A DNA stretch of 64,000 nucleotides from Site-B1 sp963827785 (lineage in GTDB: Bacteria > Bacteroidota > Bacteroidia > Flavobacteriales > Flavobacteriaceae). Positions 36,826 to 45,542 of the stretch are shown here, piece after piece; positions within the stretch are counted from its first letter, which is position 1, and each line of letters opens with the position of its first letter. A program made the translations under genes and the position numbers. Location of the stretch: the NCBI GenBank assembly GCA_963827785.1, contig CAWHCT010000015.1, forward strand, positions 1 through 64,000, written 5' to 3'. The notes beneath the pieces were generated by a model. That model was given only the letters and a program-made list of their open reading frames with translations, ran no database searches and was not told where the DNA came from.

Positions 36826-37722
36826 ATGATTTCACCCAAATATTTACAGAAAAATGATACGATTGCCATAGTTTCCACCGCAAGAAAAATTTCTTTGGAA
36901 GAGATCAAGCCTGCAATAGAACTGCTTGAAAGTTGGGGATTAAATGTAAAAATAGGTAAGACCATTGGTTTAGAAAACAATCAATTTGCAGGAACTGATG
37001 AAGAGCGGATATATGATTTTCAAAAGATGCTGGATAATGAAGAGGTTAAAGCCATTTGGTGCGCTCGCGGTGGATATGGTACAGTCAGGATGATTGACAC
37101 ATTAGATTTTTCTAAGTTTAAAAGAAATCCAAAATGGATTATAGGATACAGTGATGTGACTGTTTTGCATAATCATATCAACAATTTAGGATTTGAAACA
37201 TTGCACGCAACTATGCCAATTAATGTTCCAAAAAACACACGTGAAACCTTGAATAGTTTAAAAGATGCTTTATTTGGTGTTGATTTGAACTATTCAATTA
37301 AATCTGATAAGCTGAATAAACCGGGAAGTGCAACTGGGCAATTAGCAGGAGGGAATTTAAGTATTTTGTATAGTTTATTAGGGTCGGAAACAAGTATTGA
37401 TACAAACGGAAAAATTCTATTTATTGAGGATCTGGATGAGTATTTGTATCATGTTGACAGGATGATGCAAAACCTGAAGCGCAATGGTTATTTTGAAAAT
37501 TTAAAAGGATTGATAGTTGGCAGTATGACCGAGATGAATGATAATACCATTCCTTTTGGAAAAACTGCAGAAGAGATCATTCTGGATGTGTGTAAAGGGT
37601 ATAATTTTCCTATTTGTTTTAATTTTCCCGCTGGACATATTGATGATAATCGAACATTAATATTGGGAAGAACAGTTCAGTTGGCAGTTGGCAGCAAGCA
37701 GTCAACAGTAACGTTTAAATAA
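36826..37722 (+). CDS. ldcA: LD-carboxypeptidase, peptidase family S66
   Basis: I choose the start at 36826 (MISPKYLQKND), which directly follows AAAGGAG; the longer frame adds an implausible basic leader. The 298-residue protein has the S66 catalytic triad positions: Ser in WIIGYSDVTVLHNH, Glu in LFIEDLDEYLYHVDRMM and His in FPAGHIDDNRTL. These enzymes remove the terminal D-Ala from murein tetrapeptides during peptidoglycan recycling. No signal peptide is seen, so it is cytoplasmic. It is divergent from metG. Confidence 0.85.
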   Translation: MISPKYLQKNDTIAIVSTARKISLEEIKPAIELLESWGLNVKIGKTIGLENNQFAGTDEERIYDFQKMLDNEEVKAIWCARGGYGTVRMIDTLDFSKFKRNPKWIIGYSDVTVLHNHINNLGFETLHATMPINVPKNTRETLNSLKDALFGVDLNYSIKSDKLNKPGSATGQLAGGNLSILYSLLGSETSIDTNGKILFIEDLDEYLYHVDRMMQNLKRNGYFENLKGLIVGSMTEMNDNTIPFGKTAEEIILDVCKGYNFPICFNFPAGHIDDNRTLILGRTVQLAVGSKQSTVTFK

Positions 37723-37728
37723 AAAATT

Positions 37729-37818
37729 TGTCATTCTGAACGAAGTGAAGAATCTCATATTGTTAGAAAAATTGTGATGAGATTTCTCGTCCCGATTGTT
37801 ATCCGGATCGAAATGACA
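37729..37818. repeat. Intergenic REP/MITE-like palindromic element
   Basis: This 90-bp element is bounded by TGTCATT and AATGACA, with inner inverted segments (GAATCTCAT / ATGAGATTTC). Its left half (37729-37757) matches 27 of 29 bases of a segment inside mfd (42504-42532, reverse strand). It lies between ldcA and yraN. Confidence 0.7.
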
Positions 37819-37843
37819 CAGTAATTTAAAATTGAAGGCAGAG

Positions 37844-37863
37844 ATTCCTGCCTTCGCAGGAAT
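37844..37863. promoter_or_regulatory. Hairpin abutting the yraN start
   Basis: ATTCCTGC-CTTC-GCAGGAAT forms an 8-bp stem and ends 2 bases before the yraN ATG, so it covers the ribosome-binding region. The sequence also resembles a common flavobacterial repeat (GATTCCTGCCTTCGCAGGAAT). It could reduce or regulate translation of yraN. Confidence 0.5.
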
Positions 37864-37865
37864 AA

Positions 37866-38225
37866 ATGGCACAACACAATGAACTTGGTAAAAAAGGAGA
37901 GCAGCTGGCTGTAAATTTTTTGGTTAAAAACGGCTACAAAATTATTGAACGCAATTATCGGTTTGACAAGGCTGAAGTAGATATTATTGCCAGGAAAGAA
38001 GAAACTTTAGCAATTATAGAAGTTAAGACGAGATCAAGTATTGATTTTGGAAATCCTCAGGATTTTGTGAAGCCCAAACAGATCCAGCGATTGGTAAAAG
38101 CCGTTGATGAATATGTCACAGTTAACGGATTAAATGTTGAGGTGCGATTTGATATTATTGCCATTGTTAAGAATGCTAATTCTTATGACATTGAGCATTT
38201 GGAAAATGCTTTTTATCACTTTTGA
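37866..38225 (+). CDS. yraN: YraN/UPF0102 family nuclease-fold protein
   Basis: The protein has 119 residues. The UPF0102 signature is complete: HNELGKKGEQLAVNFLVKNGYKIIERNYR followed by EVDIIARKEETLAIIEVKTRSS, with the D...E-V-K residues of the PD-(D/E)XK endonuclease fold. Members are thought to act in DNA processing, but the physiological role is unsettled. It is preceded by a repeat-derived hairpin at its ribosome-binding site. Confidence 0.9.
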   Translation: MAQHNELGKKGEQLAVNFLVKNGYKIIERNYRFDKAEVDIIARKEETLAIIEVKTRSSIDFGNPQDFVKPKQIQRLVKAVDEYVTVNGLNVEVRFDIIAIVKNANSYDIEHLENAFYHF

Positions 38226-38235
38226 CATTTTTGTA

Positions 38236-38256
38236 ATCCTGAACTTGTTTCAGGAT
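38236..38256. terminator. Hairpin between convergent yraN and thioredoxin-like gene
   Basis: ATCCTGAA / TTCAGGAT with a 5-base loop lies in the 36-bp gap between convergent stops. The sequence (CCTGAACTTGTTTCAGG) is also a familiar dispersed repeat, so it may be a REP-like element serving as a terminator. Confidence 0.5.
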
Positions 38257-38261
38257 CTAAA

Positions 38262-39620
38262 TTAGTCTTCTACTTTTAAATCCTCAACCTTTACAGGATT
38301 CTCTTCCAAAAAAGTTTGTAGTTCTTCAAAGTCATAAGGCTTTGCTGTGATTTGCTTGTCCTTATTCAAAACAAAATAAGTTGGTGTCGCGCTAACGCCA
38401 TAACTATCACCAATTGGGTTATCCCATTTTCCGGTTCCATACACATGTATAAAATCAGGGTAATAAGAAATTTCATTGTTCCAGTTATAAGGTTCATCTT
38501 CCAATCCTATGGCGATGACCTTGGTGCCATCACCGGAAGTCTGTAAATATTTTTTTAATTCCGGAAGTTCTTTTAAGCAGTGGCTACATGAACTGCTCCA
38601 AAAGACAATAACATAACGGTTGGCAATAACCAGTTCACTAAGTTTTTTTGTCACTTCATTTCCGTCTTGTTGGATTGTTAAAGGAAAATCCGGAGCAAAA
38701 GCATTTATAGATGTATTCTTATAAACAATTAATTTAGTTGTCAATTCATCATCATTCAGCTCTTCAGAAATCGGTATCAAATAATTAGAGGCTACATAGT
38801 TTGCCATGGTCTCATTTTCAATATCTACAAACTGATCCCAAAGGATTTCCATTAAGGTCTTTTGATAATCAAGTTTAGTTGATCTAATAGCCTTGACAAT
38901 ATCATCAACATTAGTTTTAAAGGCATCCAAATCATCAGGATTGGAGGTCATTCCAAACACATAACCTAACATCCTTTCTATTAAGAATTCTGAGCTTTGT
39001 AAAACAGGATCATTGAAATCAGCATGCTTTAAGAAGTTATTTCTTAAATTTTTAGAATAGGTACTTACATCTTCAAAACTATTTGGAATATAAGGGGAAT
39101 TAGCTTTGATAAAATGATTCGCAATAGTTCCTTGTGAAGCTTCCTCAAAACTTTTTTGAGCTTCGACTAAGGTTTTAAAAATATGATTAAAGGTCTCTTG
39201 GTCTTTACTGTTTTTCATATAAAAACTATTGATAGTCTCGTTCACCATCATCATGCTTCTAGTATACGATGTCAACAATTTATTCTCATTGGATGTTAAA
39301 AACTCAACACCTTTATCCTGACTAAAAGATAATTCAACATCTTCTTTACCATCATATATAATATCAAAGTTAAATTCTTCCTGAGGAACAGCATATACAA
39401 TTCTATATACTCCTTTTGCGGCTAAAGAATCCAGAGAAATTTCAAAACTTCCATCTTTAGCTATTTCTACATTATCAACATAGATAGAAGTTGTTGGAGT
39501 CACTTTATATAGTATGATCCATTTATATTCTTTTGCCGGTGTAAAGGTGCCTTTTATACTATATTGTGCCAATAAGATGCTTGGGAGAAGAGTGAATAAA
39601 AAAAGTAGTTTTTTAGTCAT
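38262..39620 (-). CDS. Exported thioredoxin-fold (TlpA-like) thiol-disulfide protein
   Basis: I choose the start at 39620 (MTKKLLFLFTLLPSILLAQ), which gives a proper signal peptide; the longer frame begins inside the promoter. The 452-residue protein has an N-terminal beta-domain (DUF4369-like: YSIKGTFTPAKEYKWIILYKV), a helical middle part and a C-terminal thioredoxin domain with CSHC in VIVFWSSSCSHCLKELPELKKYL and a cis-Pro segment (GVSATPTYFVLNKD). It likely reduces or isomerises periplasmic disulfides. Related proteins in Bacteroidota have unknown specific partners. Confidence 0.8.
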   Translation of the reverse strand: MTKKLLFLFTLLPSILLAQYSIKGTFTPAKEYKWIILYKVTPTTSIYVDNVEIAKDGSFEISLDSLAAKGVYRIVYAVPQEEFNFDIIYDGKEDVELSFSQDKGVEFLTSNENKLLTSYTRSMMMVNETINSFYMKNSKDQETFNHIFKTLVEAQKSFEEASQGTIANHFIKANSPYIPNSFEDVSTYSKNLRNNFLKHADFNDPVLQSSEFLIERMLGYVFGMTSNPDDLDAFKTNVDDIVKAIRSTKLDYQKTLMEILWDQFVDIENETMANYVASNYLIPISEELNDDELTTKLIVYKNTSINAFAPDFPLTIQQDGNEVTKKLSELVIANRYVIVFWSSSCSHCLKELPELKKYLQTSGDGTKVIAIGLEDEPYNWNNEISYYPDFIHVYGTGKWDNPIGDSYGVSATPTYFVLNKDKQITAKPYDFEELQTFLEENPVKVEDLKVED

Positions 39621-39737
39621 TTTTTTGAGTTTTACTTTTATAAAACAAGAATTAAGCCAAACCTTGTTAATGGGTCCAAAGGGATATTCATGTTTTTGAA
39701 TTTCAAAAGTAAACAATATTCAAAAACAAGTTTATAA

Positions 39738-40106
39738 TTAAAATATTGAATTTAATCCTGATTCCCATTCATCCAGAAACTCATGAATTTCTTCAAGAAA
39801 TTCTTCTGGTTTTTGCGTTCTGTTTACGGTAGCATGGATCACAATTTTATTTCTTTCCGGAGGAAACCCGGTGGTAATTGTCCAGGATAATGCGTTTGGG
39901 CAATCTACCAGGGTAAATCGGACACCTCCGTTAATTTTATCATAGCTGATTATAAATTCCCCCCAAAGAGTTAAGCCTTTAAAATCGTTGTTATTGTGTT
40001 CAAGAAACATCATGGATTCTGTAAATTCATCAACGCTTTTTGGATTAATTTTATCCTGAATTATTTCCTGTGAAATCTGCCTGTCTATTATTCTAAAGAA
40101 TTCCAT
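39738..40106 (-). CDS. Conserved small protein of unknown function
   Basis: The protein has 122 residues, is soluble, has no signal peptide, and is acidic at its C-terminus (EEFLEEIHEFLDEWESGL). I do not recognise a domain. Its start overlaps the mfd stop by one base, indicating translational coupling with the repair helicase. Its role is unknown. Confidence 0.7.
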   Translation of the reverse strand: MEFFRIIDRQISQEIIQDKINPKSVDEFTESMMFLEHNNNDFKGLTLWGEFIISYDKINGGVRFTLVDCPNALSWTITTGFPPERNKIVIHATVNRTQKPEEFLEEIHEFLDEWESGLNSIF

Positions 40107-43100
40107 TATAAAGTATTTATTTGTTGAAGGGCGTTCAATGCTTTTTCAATTGTAGAAATTTTCTCAAAAGTAATTAATAATCTTAGACCACTTCTGGTTT
40201 GTTTTTCTTTCATCTTGCAAGCTGTTGGATTGTTTTGAATGTAATTTAAAACTCCGGTGAAATTTGAACTTTGATAAAATGAACTTTGCTGGTCACTTAT
40301 AAAATAACCAACCAATTTATTATGCTTCATAACAACCTTTTCCAATCCCAATTTAGTTGCAATCCATTTGATCTTCACACTATTTAAAAGGTCGACAACT
40401 TGAGTAGGTAAGTCTCCAAAACGGTCAATAATATCCAATTCAAATTGTTGTAATTGGTCTTCAGTTTTTAAAGTATTAAGCTGAGTATACAAATTGAGCC
40501 TTTCGGTTATGTTATTCACATAATCATCAGGAAAAAGAAGTTCAAAATCTGTATCAATGGTAATGTCCTTTACATATTGTTTAGGTTTTGATAAGTCTTC
40601 TTTATACAAGTCCTTGAATTCTTTTTCTTTTAGTTCTTCAATGGCTTCTTGCAATATTTTCTGGTAGGTATCAAAACCAATTTCATTAATGAATCCACTT
40701 TGCTCTCCTCCAAGCAGATCACCTGCGCCGCGAATTTCAAGGTCTTTCATTGCTATATTGAATCCACTGCCCAGTTCTGTAAACTGCTCCAAAGCTGTGA
40801 TGCGTTTTCTGGCGTCAGGGGTCATAGCCGAAAATTCAGGAGTTATAAAATAACAAAATGCTTTTTTATTGCTTCTGCCGACACGACCTCTCATCTGGTG
40901 CAGATCACTCAACCCAAAATTGTTGGCGTTATTGATAAATATAGTATTAGCATTGGGCACATCTAAACCACTTTCAACAATAGTCGTACTTACAAGAACG
41001 TCAAATGCACCATTCATAAAAGCTAACATAAGTGTTTCCAGTTTTTTGCCTTCCATTTGTCCATGTCCAATTCCTATTTTGGCATCAGGAACCAATCGTT
41101 GTATCATTCCTGCTACTTCCTTGATGTTTTCTATTCTGTTATGAATAAAAAAGATCTGTCCGCCGCGTTGAATCTCATAACTTATGGCATCTCTTATGGT
41201 TTCCTCGCTGAATCTGATCACATGACTTTCAATTGGATACCTGTTAGGGGGAGGTGTGGTGATTACAGAAAGATCTCGCGCTGCCATAAGGCTGAACTGA
41301 AGCGTTCTTGGTATTGGGGTTGCTGTTAGTGTTAGGACATCTACATTTTCTTTGATTGTCTTAAGTTTTTCCTTGACTGCAACACCGAATTTTTGTTCTT
41401 CATCTACTATTAGCAATCCCAGATCTTTAAATTTCACATTTTTATTTACCAATTGATGTGTGCCAATAATAATATCAACGTGTCCTTTTCCAAGATTTTC
41501 AAGCGTTTCACGTTTTTCTTTAGCAGTTCTAAATCTGTTTAGGTAGTCCACAGTTACCGGAAAATCTTTCAGCCTTTCAGTAAATGTCCTGTGGTGCTGA
41601 AAAGCTAATATGGTTGTCGGCACAAGGACAGCTACTTGTTTGCCATTATCAACTGCTTTAAATGCTGCGCGTATGGCTACTTCAGTTTTACCAAAACCAA
41701 CATCTCCACAGACAAGTCTGTCCATAGGTTGTTCACTTTCCATGTCCGCTTTAACGTCAGCTGTTGAAGTGATCTGGTCGGGTGTGTCCTCATAAATAAA
41801 AGACGATTCCAATTCTAACTGTAAATAACTATCCGGATTATACTGAAAACCTTTTTTCAGTTTGCGTTTTGCATACAGTTTTATCAGGTTAAAGGCAATT
41901 TCCTTTACTCTTGATTTTGTCTTCTGTTTAAGGGTTTTCCAGGCTTTACTTCCTAACTTATATATTTTAGGAGGCTTTCCGTCCTTACCGTTAAACTTGG
42001 ATATTTTATGTAAAGAGTGAATGCTTAAATACAGAATATCTCGCTCTCCATAAATTAATTTTATGGCTTCCTGTTTTTTACCTTCTACATCAATTTTTTG
42101 CAATCCACCAAACTTGCCAATACCGTGATCAATATGAGTTACATAGTCACCAATATCAAGATTCGTTAATTCTTTTAAGGTTATCGCCTGTTTTTTGGCG
42201 TATCCGCTTTTAATATTGAATTTATGATAACGTTCAAATATCTCGTGGTCTGTGTAACAAACGATCTTGTTGTCATGATCAATAAACCCTTGATGCAGAG
42301 ACAGCGTAATGGTTTTGTATTGTTTGACATCAAGATGTGAATCATCAAAAATATCATGAAATCTTTTTGCTTGTTGCTCACTTACGCAGGCTATATAATT
42401 TGTATAGCCTTTTTCATGATTAGAATTGAGATTTTCAATCAACAAATTAAATTGCTTGTTAAATGATGGTTGAGGTGCGGTGTTGAATAAGATTTCTGTT
42501 TGTTGAGATTCTTCACTGCGTTCAGATTGACAAAAGTAAGATGATGTGCCAAACTCAACCAAAGTAAAACCCAGCAACTGCTTTTTAAGTAATTCTGAAT
42601 TACAGAATGATTCAATTGGAGTTGTGTGCTTAATCTCTTTGGATAAAGTTTCAAAAGCTTCTTCAGCTTTTTCGAACAACGAATCTGTTCTTGAAAAAAG
42701 AATGTCGGAATTCTTAATAAAAACTACTGTTTTAGATGAAATATATTTTAAAAAACTTTCTCGGGTTTCAGCTAAGAATTTATTCTCAACGTTAGGAATA
42801 ATGCTTATTTTTTTTATCTGATCAATAGAAAGTTGAGTCTCGATATCAAAGGTTCTGATGCTTTCTACTTCATCACCAAAGAATTCAATTCGGTAGGGTT
42901 CATCATTTGAAAAAGAGAACACATCGATGATTCCGCCTCGAACTGAAAACTCTCCGGGTTCTGATACAAAATCAACACGTTTAAACTGATATTCAAAAAG
43001 CACTTCATTAATAAAATCGATAGATAATTCATTACCTACAGATATCTTTAAAGTGTTCTTTTCAAGCTCTTTTCTGGTGACTACTTTCTCAAAAAGGGCG

Positions 43101-43489
43101 TCAGGATATGTGACTATTACAGCAGGTTTTTTTCTTGAGTTGATTCGGTTTAAAACTTCTGCACGTAATAGTACATTGGCGTTATCTGTTTCTTCTATTT
43201 GGTAAGGTCTTCTGTAACTTCCCGGATAGAACAAAACGTCTTTATCATTTAACAGTTGCTCCAGATCATTTAAATAATAAGCGGCTTCTTCTTTATCATT
43301 AAAAACCAATAAAAAGGGATTTTTCGACTGGTTAAATGCATTTGCAATTACAAAGGAAAACGAGGAGCCAACTAGACCTTTTAAATGTGTTTTAGTATCC
43401 CGATAGCTATCGGGATGGGCAATAGATTTTTGCAGTTTTTGCATGTGCAAAGACTGTAAATAAGTTTGCGAGATTAGAGATTTACTCAA
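40106..43489 (-). CDS. mfd: Transcription-repair coupling factor
   Basis: The protein has 1127 residues. The UvrB-like N-terminal region contains VLFYPGSYRRPYQIEETDN and FSVRGGIIDVFSF, the RNA-polymerase-interacting domain contains GDYVTHIDHGIGKFGGL, and the RecG-like helicase motor has MDRLVCGDVGFGKTEVAIRAAFK (Walker A), LLIVDEEQKFG (Walker B, DEEQ) and SGLDVPNANTI. The C-terminal TRCF domain is also present. Mfd removes RNA polymerase stalled at lesions and recruits UvrA. Two stretches are foreign to the family and coincide with REP-like DNA: AHPDSYRD near residue 25 (43397-43416) and FCQSERSEESQ near residue 324 (42504-42532). Confidence 0.95.
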   Translation of the reverse strand: MSKSLISQTYLQSLHMQKLQKSIAHPDSYRDTKTHLKGLVGSSFSFVIANAFNQSKNPFLLVFNDKEEAAYYLNDLEQLLNDKDVLFYPGSYRRPYQIEETDNANVLLRAEVLNRINSRKKPAVIVTYPDALFEKVVTRKELEKNTLKISVGNELSIDFINEVLFEYQFKRVDFVSEPGEFSVRGGIIDVFSFSNDEPYRIEFFGDEVESIRTFDIETQLSIDQIKKISIIPNVENKFLAETRESFLKYISSKTVVFIKNSDILFSRTDSLFEKAEEAFETLSKEIKHTTPIESFCNSELLKKQLLGFTLVEFGTSSYFCQSERSEESQQTEILFNTAPQPSFNKQFNLLIENLNSNHEKGYTNYIACVSEQQAKRFHDIFDDSHLDVKQYKTITLSLHQGFIDHDNKIVCYTDHEIFERYHKFNIKSGYAKKQAITLKELTNLDIGDYVTHIDHGIGKFGGLQKIDVEGKKQEAIKLIYGERDILYLSIHSLHKISKFNGKDGKPPKIYKLGSKAWKTLKQKTKSRVKEIAFNLIKLYAKRKLKKGFQYNPDSYLQLELESSFIYEDTPDQITSTADVKADMESEQPMDRLVCGDVGFGKTEVAIRAAFKAVDNGKQVAVLVPTTILAFQHHRTFTERLKDFPVTVDYLNRFRTAKEKRETLENLGKGHVDIIIGTHQLVNKNVKFKDLGLLIVDEEQKFGVAVKEKLKTIKENVDVLTLTATPIPRTLQFSLMAARDLSVITTPPPNRYPIESHVIRFSEETIRDAISYEIQRGGQIFFIHNRIENIKEVAGMIQRLVPDAKIGIGHGQMEGKKLETLMLAFMNGAFDVLVSTTIVESGLDVPNANTIFINNANNFGLSDLHQMRGRVGRSNKKAFCYFITPEFSAMTPDARKRITALEQFTELGSGFNIAMKDLEIRGAGDLLGGEQSGFINEIGFDTYQKILQEAIEELKEKEFKDLYKEDLSKPKQYVKDITIDTDFELLFPDDYVNNITERLNLYTQLNTLKTEDQLQQFELDIIDRFGDLPTQVVDLLNSVKIKWIATKLGLEKVVMKHNKLVGYFISDQQSSFYQSSNFTGVLNYIQNNPTACKMKEKQTRSGLRLLITFEKISTIEKALNALQQINTL
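42504..42532. repeat. REP-like element inside mfd coding sequence
   Basis: The reverse strand reads TGTCAATCTGAACGCAGTGA then AGAATCTCA, matching 27 of 29 bases of the intergenic element at 37729-37757. In mfd it is translated as CQSERSEES and preserves the frame, adding a short insert in the N-terminal UvrB-like region. Confidence 0.75.
43397..43416. repeat. Perfect 20-bp palindrome inside the 5' end of mfd
   Basis: ATCCCGATAGCTATCGGGAT is fully self-complementary and is a core sequence of REP-like repeats in flavobacteria. It is translated within AHPDSYRDT near the Mfd N-terminus. A degraded relative (CCCGATTGTTATCCGGATCG) occurs in the intergenic element at about 37792-37811. Confidence 0.65.
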
Positions 43490-43586
43490 CTAAAACTATT
43501 TTGTGCAAATATAGAATTTTTGTTTTAGCAATTATTGATAAAAAGTTTTAATAGACCTATATTTGTTTCAAAGAAATTACAAACAC

Positions 43587-44018
43587 ATGGCTATTTCAGA
43601 CCTTTTCGACAGCGAATTCAGAAAAAGAAATAAAGATCATTTTGCATCAATTGTTAGAATGGCATTGAGTGATGATGTTATAACAAAAGCTGAACAAAAG
43701 TTTTTAGACAGATTAGCAGATAAGTTGAATATTAGTGAGGATGATTATAAGAAGATCTTGAAGGATTATGAATCCCACCCTATAAATGCACCTGTTTCTT
43801 ATGATGAACGCTTAGAACGATTATATGATCTGGCTCAAATGGTTTGGGCCGACAAGATTCGCCGTAAAGATGAGGTTAAATTGTTAAGAAAATTTTGCGT
43901 TGCTTTAGGTTTTCATGCAATTAATGTAAAGTATATTACTAAAAAAGCATTGGAATTGGTGAAGCAAGGGGTCGAACTAGACCAATTCATTTACGGAATA
44001 AAAAATATGAATCAATAA
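43587..44018 (+). CDS. TerB-like helical protein
   Basis: I choose the start at 43587 (MAISDLFDSEFRKRN), giving 143 residues. The all-helical pattern FASIVRMALSDDVITKAEQKFLDRLADKLNIS followed by a second similar helical pair (MVWADKIRRKDEVKLLRKFCVALGF) fits the TerB/DjlA-N fold, which binds metal through acidic residues. No tellurite operon is present, so resistance is not implied. It stands alone, converging on the histidine kinase with a shared terminator. Confidence 0.75.
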   Translation: MAISDLFDSEFRKRNKDHFASIVRMALSDDVITKAEQKFLDRLADKLNISEDDYKKILKDYESHPINAPVSYDERLERLYDLAQMVWADKIRRKDEVKLLRKFCVALGFHAINVKYITKKALELVKQGVELDQFIYGIKNMNQ

Positions 44019-44045
44019 AAAAGCGAACTTTAGTTCGTTTTTTTA
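44019..44045. terminator. Bidirectional terminator overlapping the histidine kinase stop codon
   Basis: ACGAAC/GTTCG-type stem (GCGAAC-TTTA-GTTCGT) is flanked by A-run and T-run, serving the plus-strand TerB-like gene and the minus-strand kinase. The last kinase codons (Lys-Lys-Thr-Asn-stop) lie inside the hairpin. Confidence 0.75.
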
Positions 44046-45535
44046 TTTAACAGGATATTCATTTTTTTTATCAGCTCTTTTTCATTAAATGGTTTGGCTA
44101 TATAGTCGTTCATTCCTATTCCTAAACAAACTTCTTTTTCAAGAGGTGCTACATTTGCAGTAAGTGCAATAATTGGTATATTTCTTAATTCTTCAATTTC
44201 TGATTGCCTGATGAATCTTGTTGTTTCATATCCATCCATTTTTGGCATTTTAAGATCCATTAAAATCAGATCATAAGGATTTTGATGCAATCGTTCAATA
44301 ACCTGATCACCATTACTAACGATATCTACATAATAATCACCGTAATCTGCTAAAATTTTCATTAATAACAGTTGGTTGCTTTCCAGGTCGTCAGCAATTA
44401 AAACATTGAATTTATTTCCTTCATTATTAGCCTTCGGATTTAATTCTATGGGTTTATCTTCCTTCTGGTTGCCTGAAAATTCAAAGCCCAAAATGAATTT
44501 AAAAGTTGTCCCTTGCCCTTCTTTACTTTTTACAGTAAAAGACCCGTTCATTAAATTTATCAAGCTTTTGACAATAGATAATCCTAAACCCGTACCACCA
44601 TAAATATTCGCATCATGGGTTTGAGTAAAACTTTCAAATATAGATTCAATCTTCTCTTCCTGAATGCCAATGCCTGTGTCCTGTATTTCAAATTCAACCT
44701 TTAAAAATTTGCTTTTTCTTTCAAGTAACCTGATAATTAAATGTACACTTCCGTTATGCGTGAATTTTACAGCATTGTCAAGCAGGTTGGTGAGTATTTG
44801 AGTTAATCTGATTTTGTCGCCAACCAAATATTTTGGAATATTTTTATCTATTTTAGTTAGGAATTCAATGTTTTTAGTTTTGGTCTTTACAGTATATGTG
44901 TCCTCAACAAGATCCAGAACTTTAAAAAAATCAAATCGGTCATACTGTATTTTAAGCCTTCCCATTTCAATTTTAGAGATATCCAGTATGTCATCTATCA
45001 AGTTCCTTAAGTGTTCACCTGATTGTTTTATGATATCCAAATAGTGCAACTGGGTTTCGTTCAAGTTCGATCTTTGCAATATTGTGGAAAAACCCATGAT
45101 TGAATTTAAAGGCGTTCTCAACTCGTGGCTTGTATTTGCCAAAAATTTATTTTTGAACTCCTCTCTTTCTTTAAGAATTTGAGACTGGATTAGTGACTCG
45201 TTCTTTTCCTGAGATAAGGTGTTGGAAATTTTATAATGCGCAGTAAAATCTACAATTGAAAATATCACACTATCTTTTTGAACATGAATGGTCAAGTCAA
45301 AAATTCCGGTAACATTACCTATTTCCAGATTTATACAAGAAATTGTGAACTCACTTCCGGATTTTTCATCAAAGTGATATTGAATGCTTTCAAAAAACGG
45401 GTGTACATCAAAAATGCTTTTACCTTTTGTTAATTTAAAAAGGTTATTGTCAGAATCCAGGATAACTCCATCTTTTGAAATTTCAATTAATTGAATTTTA
45501 TCTTTAATGTATTGTTGTCTTAGTTTATCAATCAT
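44030..45535 (-). CDS. Soluble hybrid histidine kinase with receiver domain
   Basis: The protein has 501 residues with no membrane helix. An N-terminal PAS-like region (1-105) leads to HisKA with His137 (LANTSHELRTPLNSIMGF), then the ATPase with N-box Asn254 (LLDNAVKF), DTGIGI and GTGLGLSIVKSL. The C-terminal receiver domain carries Asp427 (LILMDLKMPKMDGYE). No output domain is attached, so it must signal by phosphotransfer or protein contact. It begins 7 bases after a Ras-like GTPase gene and is the last gene of a module with a roadblock-like and a coiled-coil protein, suggesting joint function. Confidence 0.9.
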   Translation of the reverse strand: MIDKLRQQYIKDKIQLIEISKDGVILDSDNNLFKLTKGKSIFDVHPFFESIQYHFDEKSGSEFTISCINLEIGNVTGIFDLTIHVQKDSVIFSIVDFTAHYKISNTLSQEKNESLIQSQILKEREEFKNKFLANTSHELRTPLNSIMGFSTILQRSNLNETQLHYLDIIKQSGEHLRNLIDDILDISKIEMGRLKIQYDRFDFFKVLDLVEDTYTVKTKTKNIEFLTKIDKNIPKYLVGDKIRLTQILTNLLDNAVKFTHNGSVHLIIRLLERKSKFLKVEFEIQDTGIGIQEEKIESIFESFTQTHDANIYGGTGLGLSIVKSLINLMNGSFTVKSKEGQGTTFKFILGFEFSGNQKEDKPIELNPKANNEGNKFNVLIADDLESNQLLLMKILADYGDYYVDIVSNGDQVIERLHQNPYDLILMDLKMPKMDGYETTRFIRQSEIEELRNIPIIALTANVAPLEKEVCLGIGMNDYIAKPFNEKELIKKMNILLNKKTN

Positions 45536-45542
45536 CAGTCTG

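Noticed and set aside
43587..44018. Tellurite resistance locus
   Set aside because: Only a TerB-like fold is present, with no terA, terC, terD or terZ neighbours. The protein is better described as a lone TerB-like helical protein.
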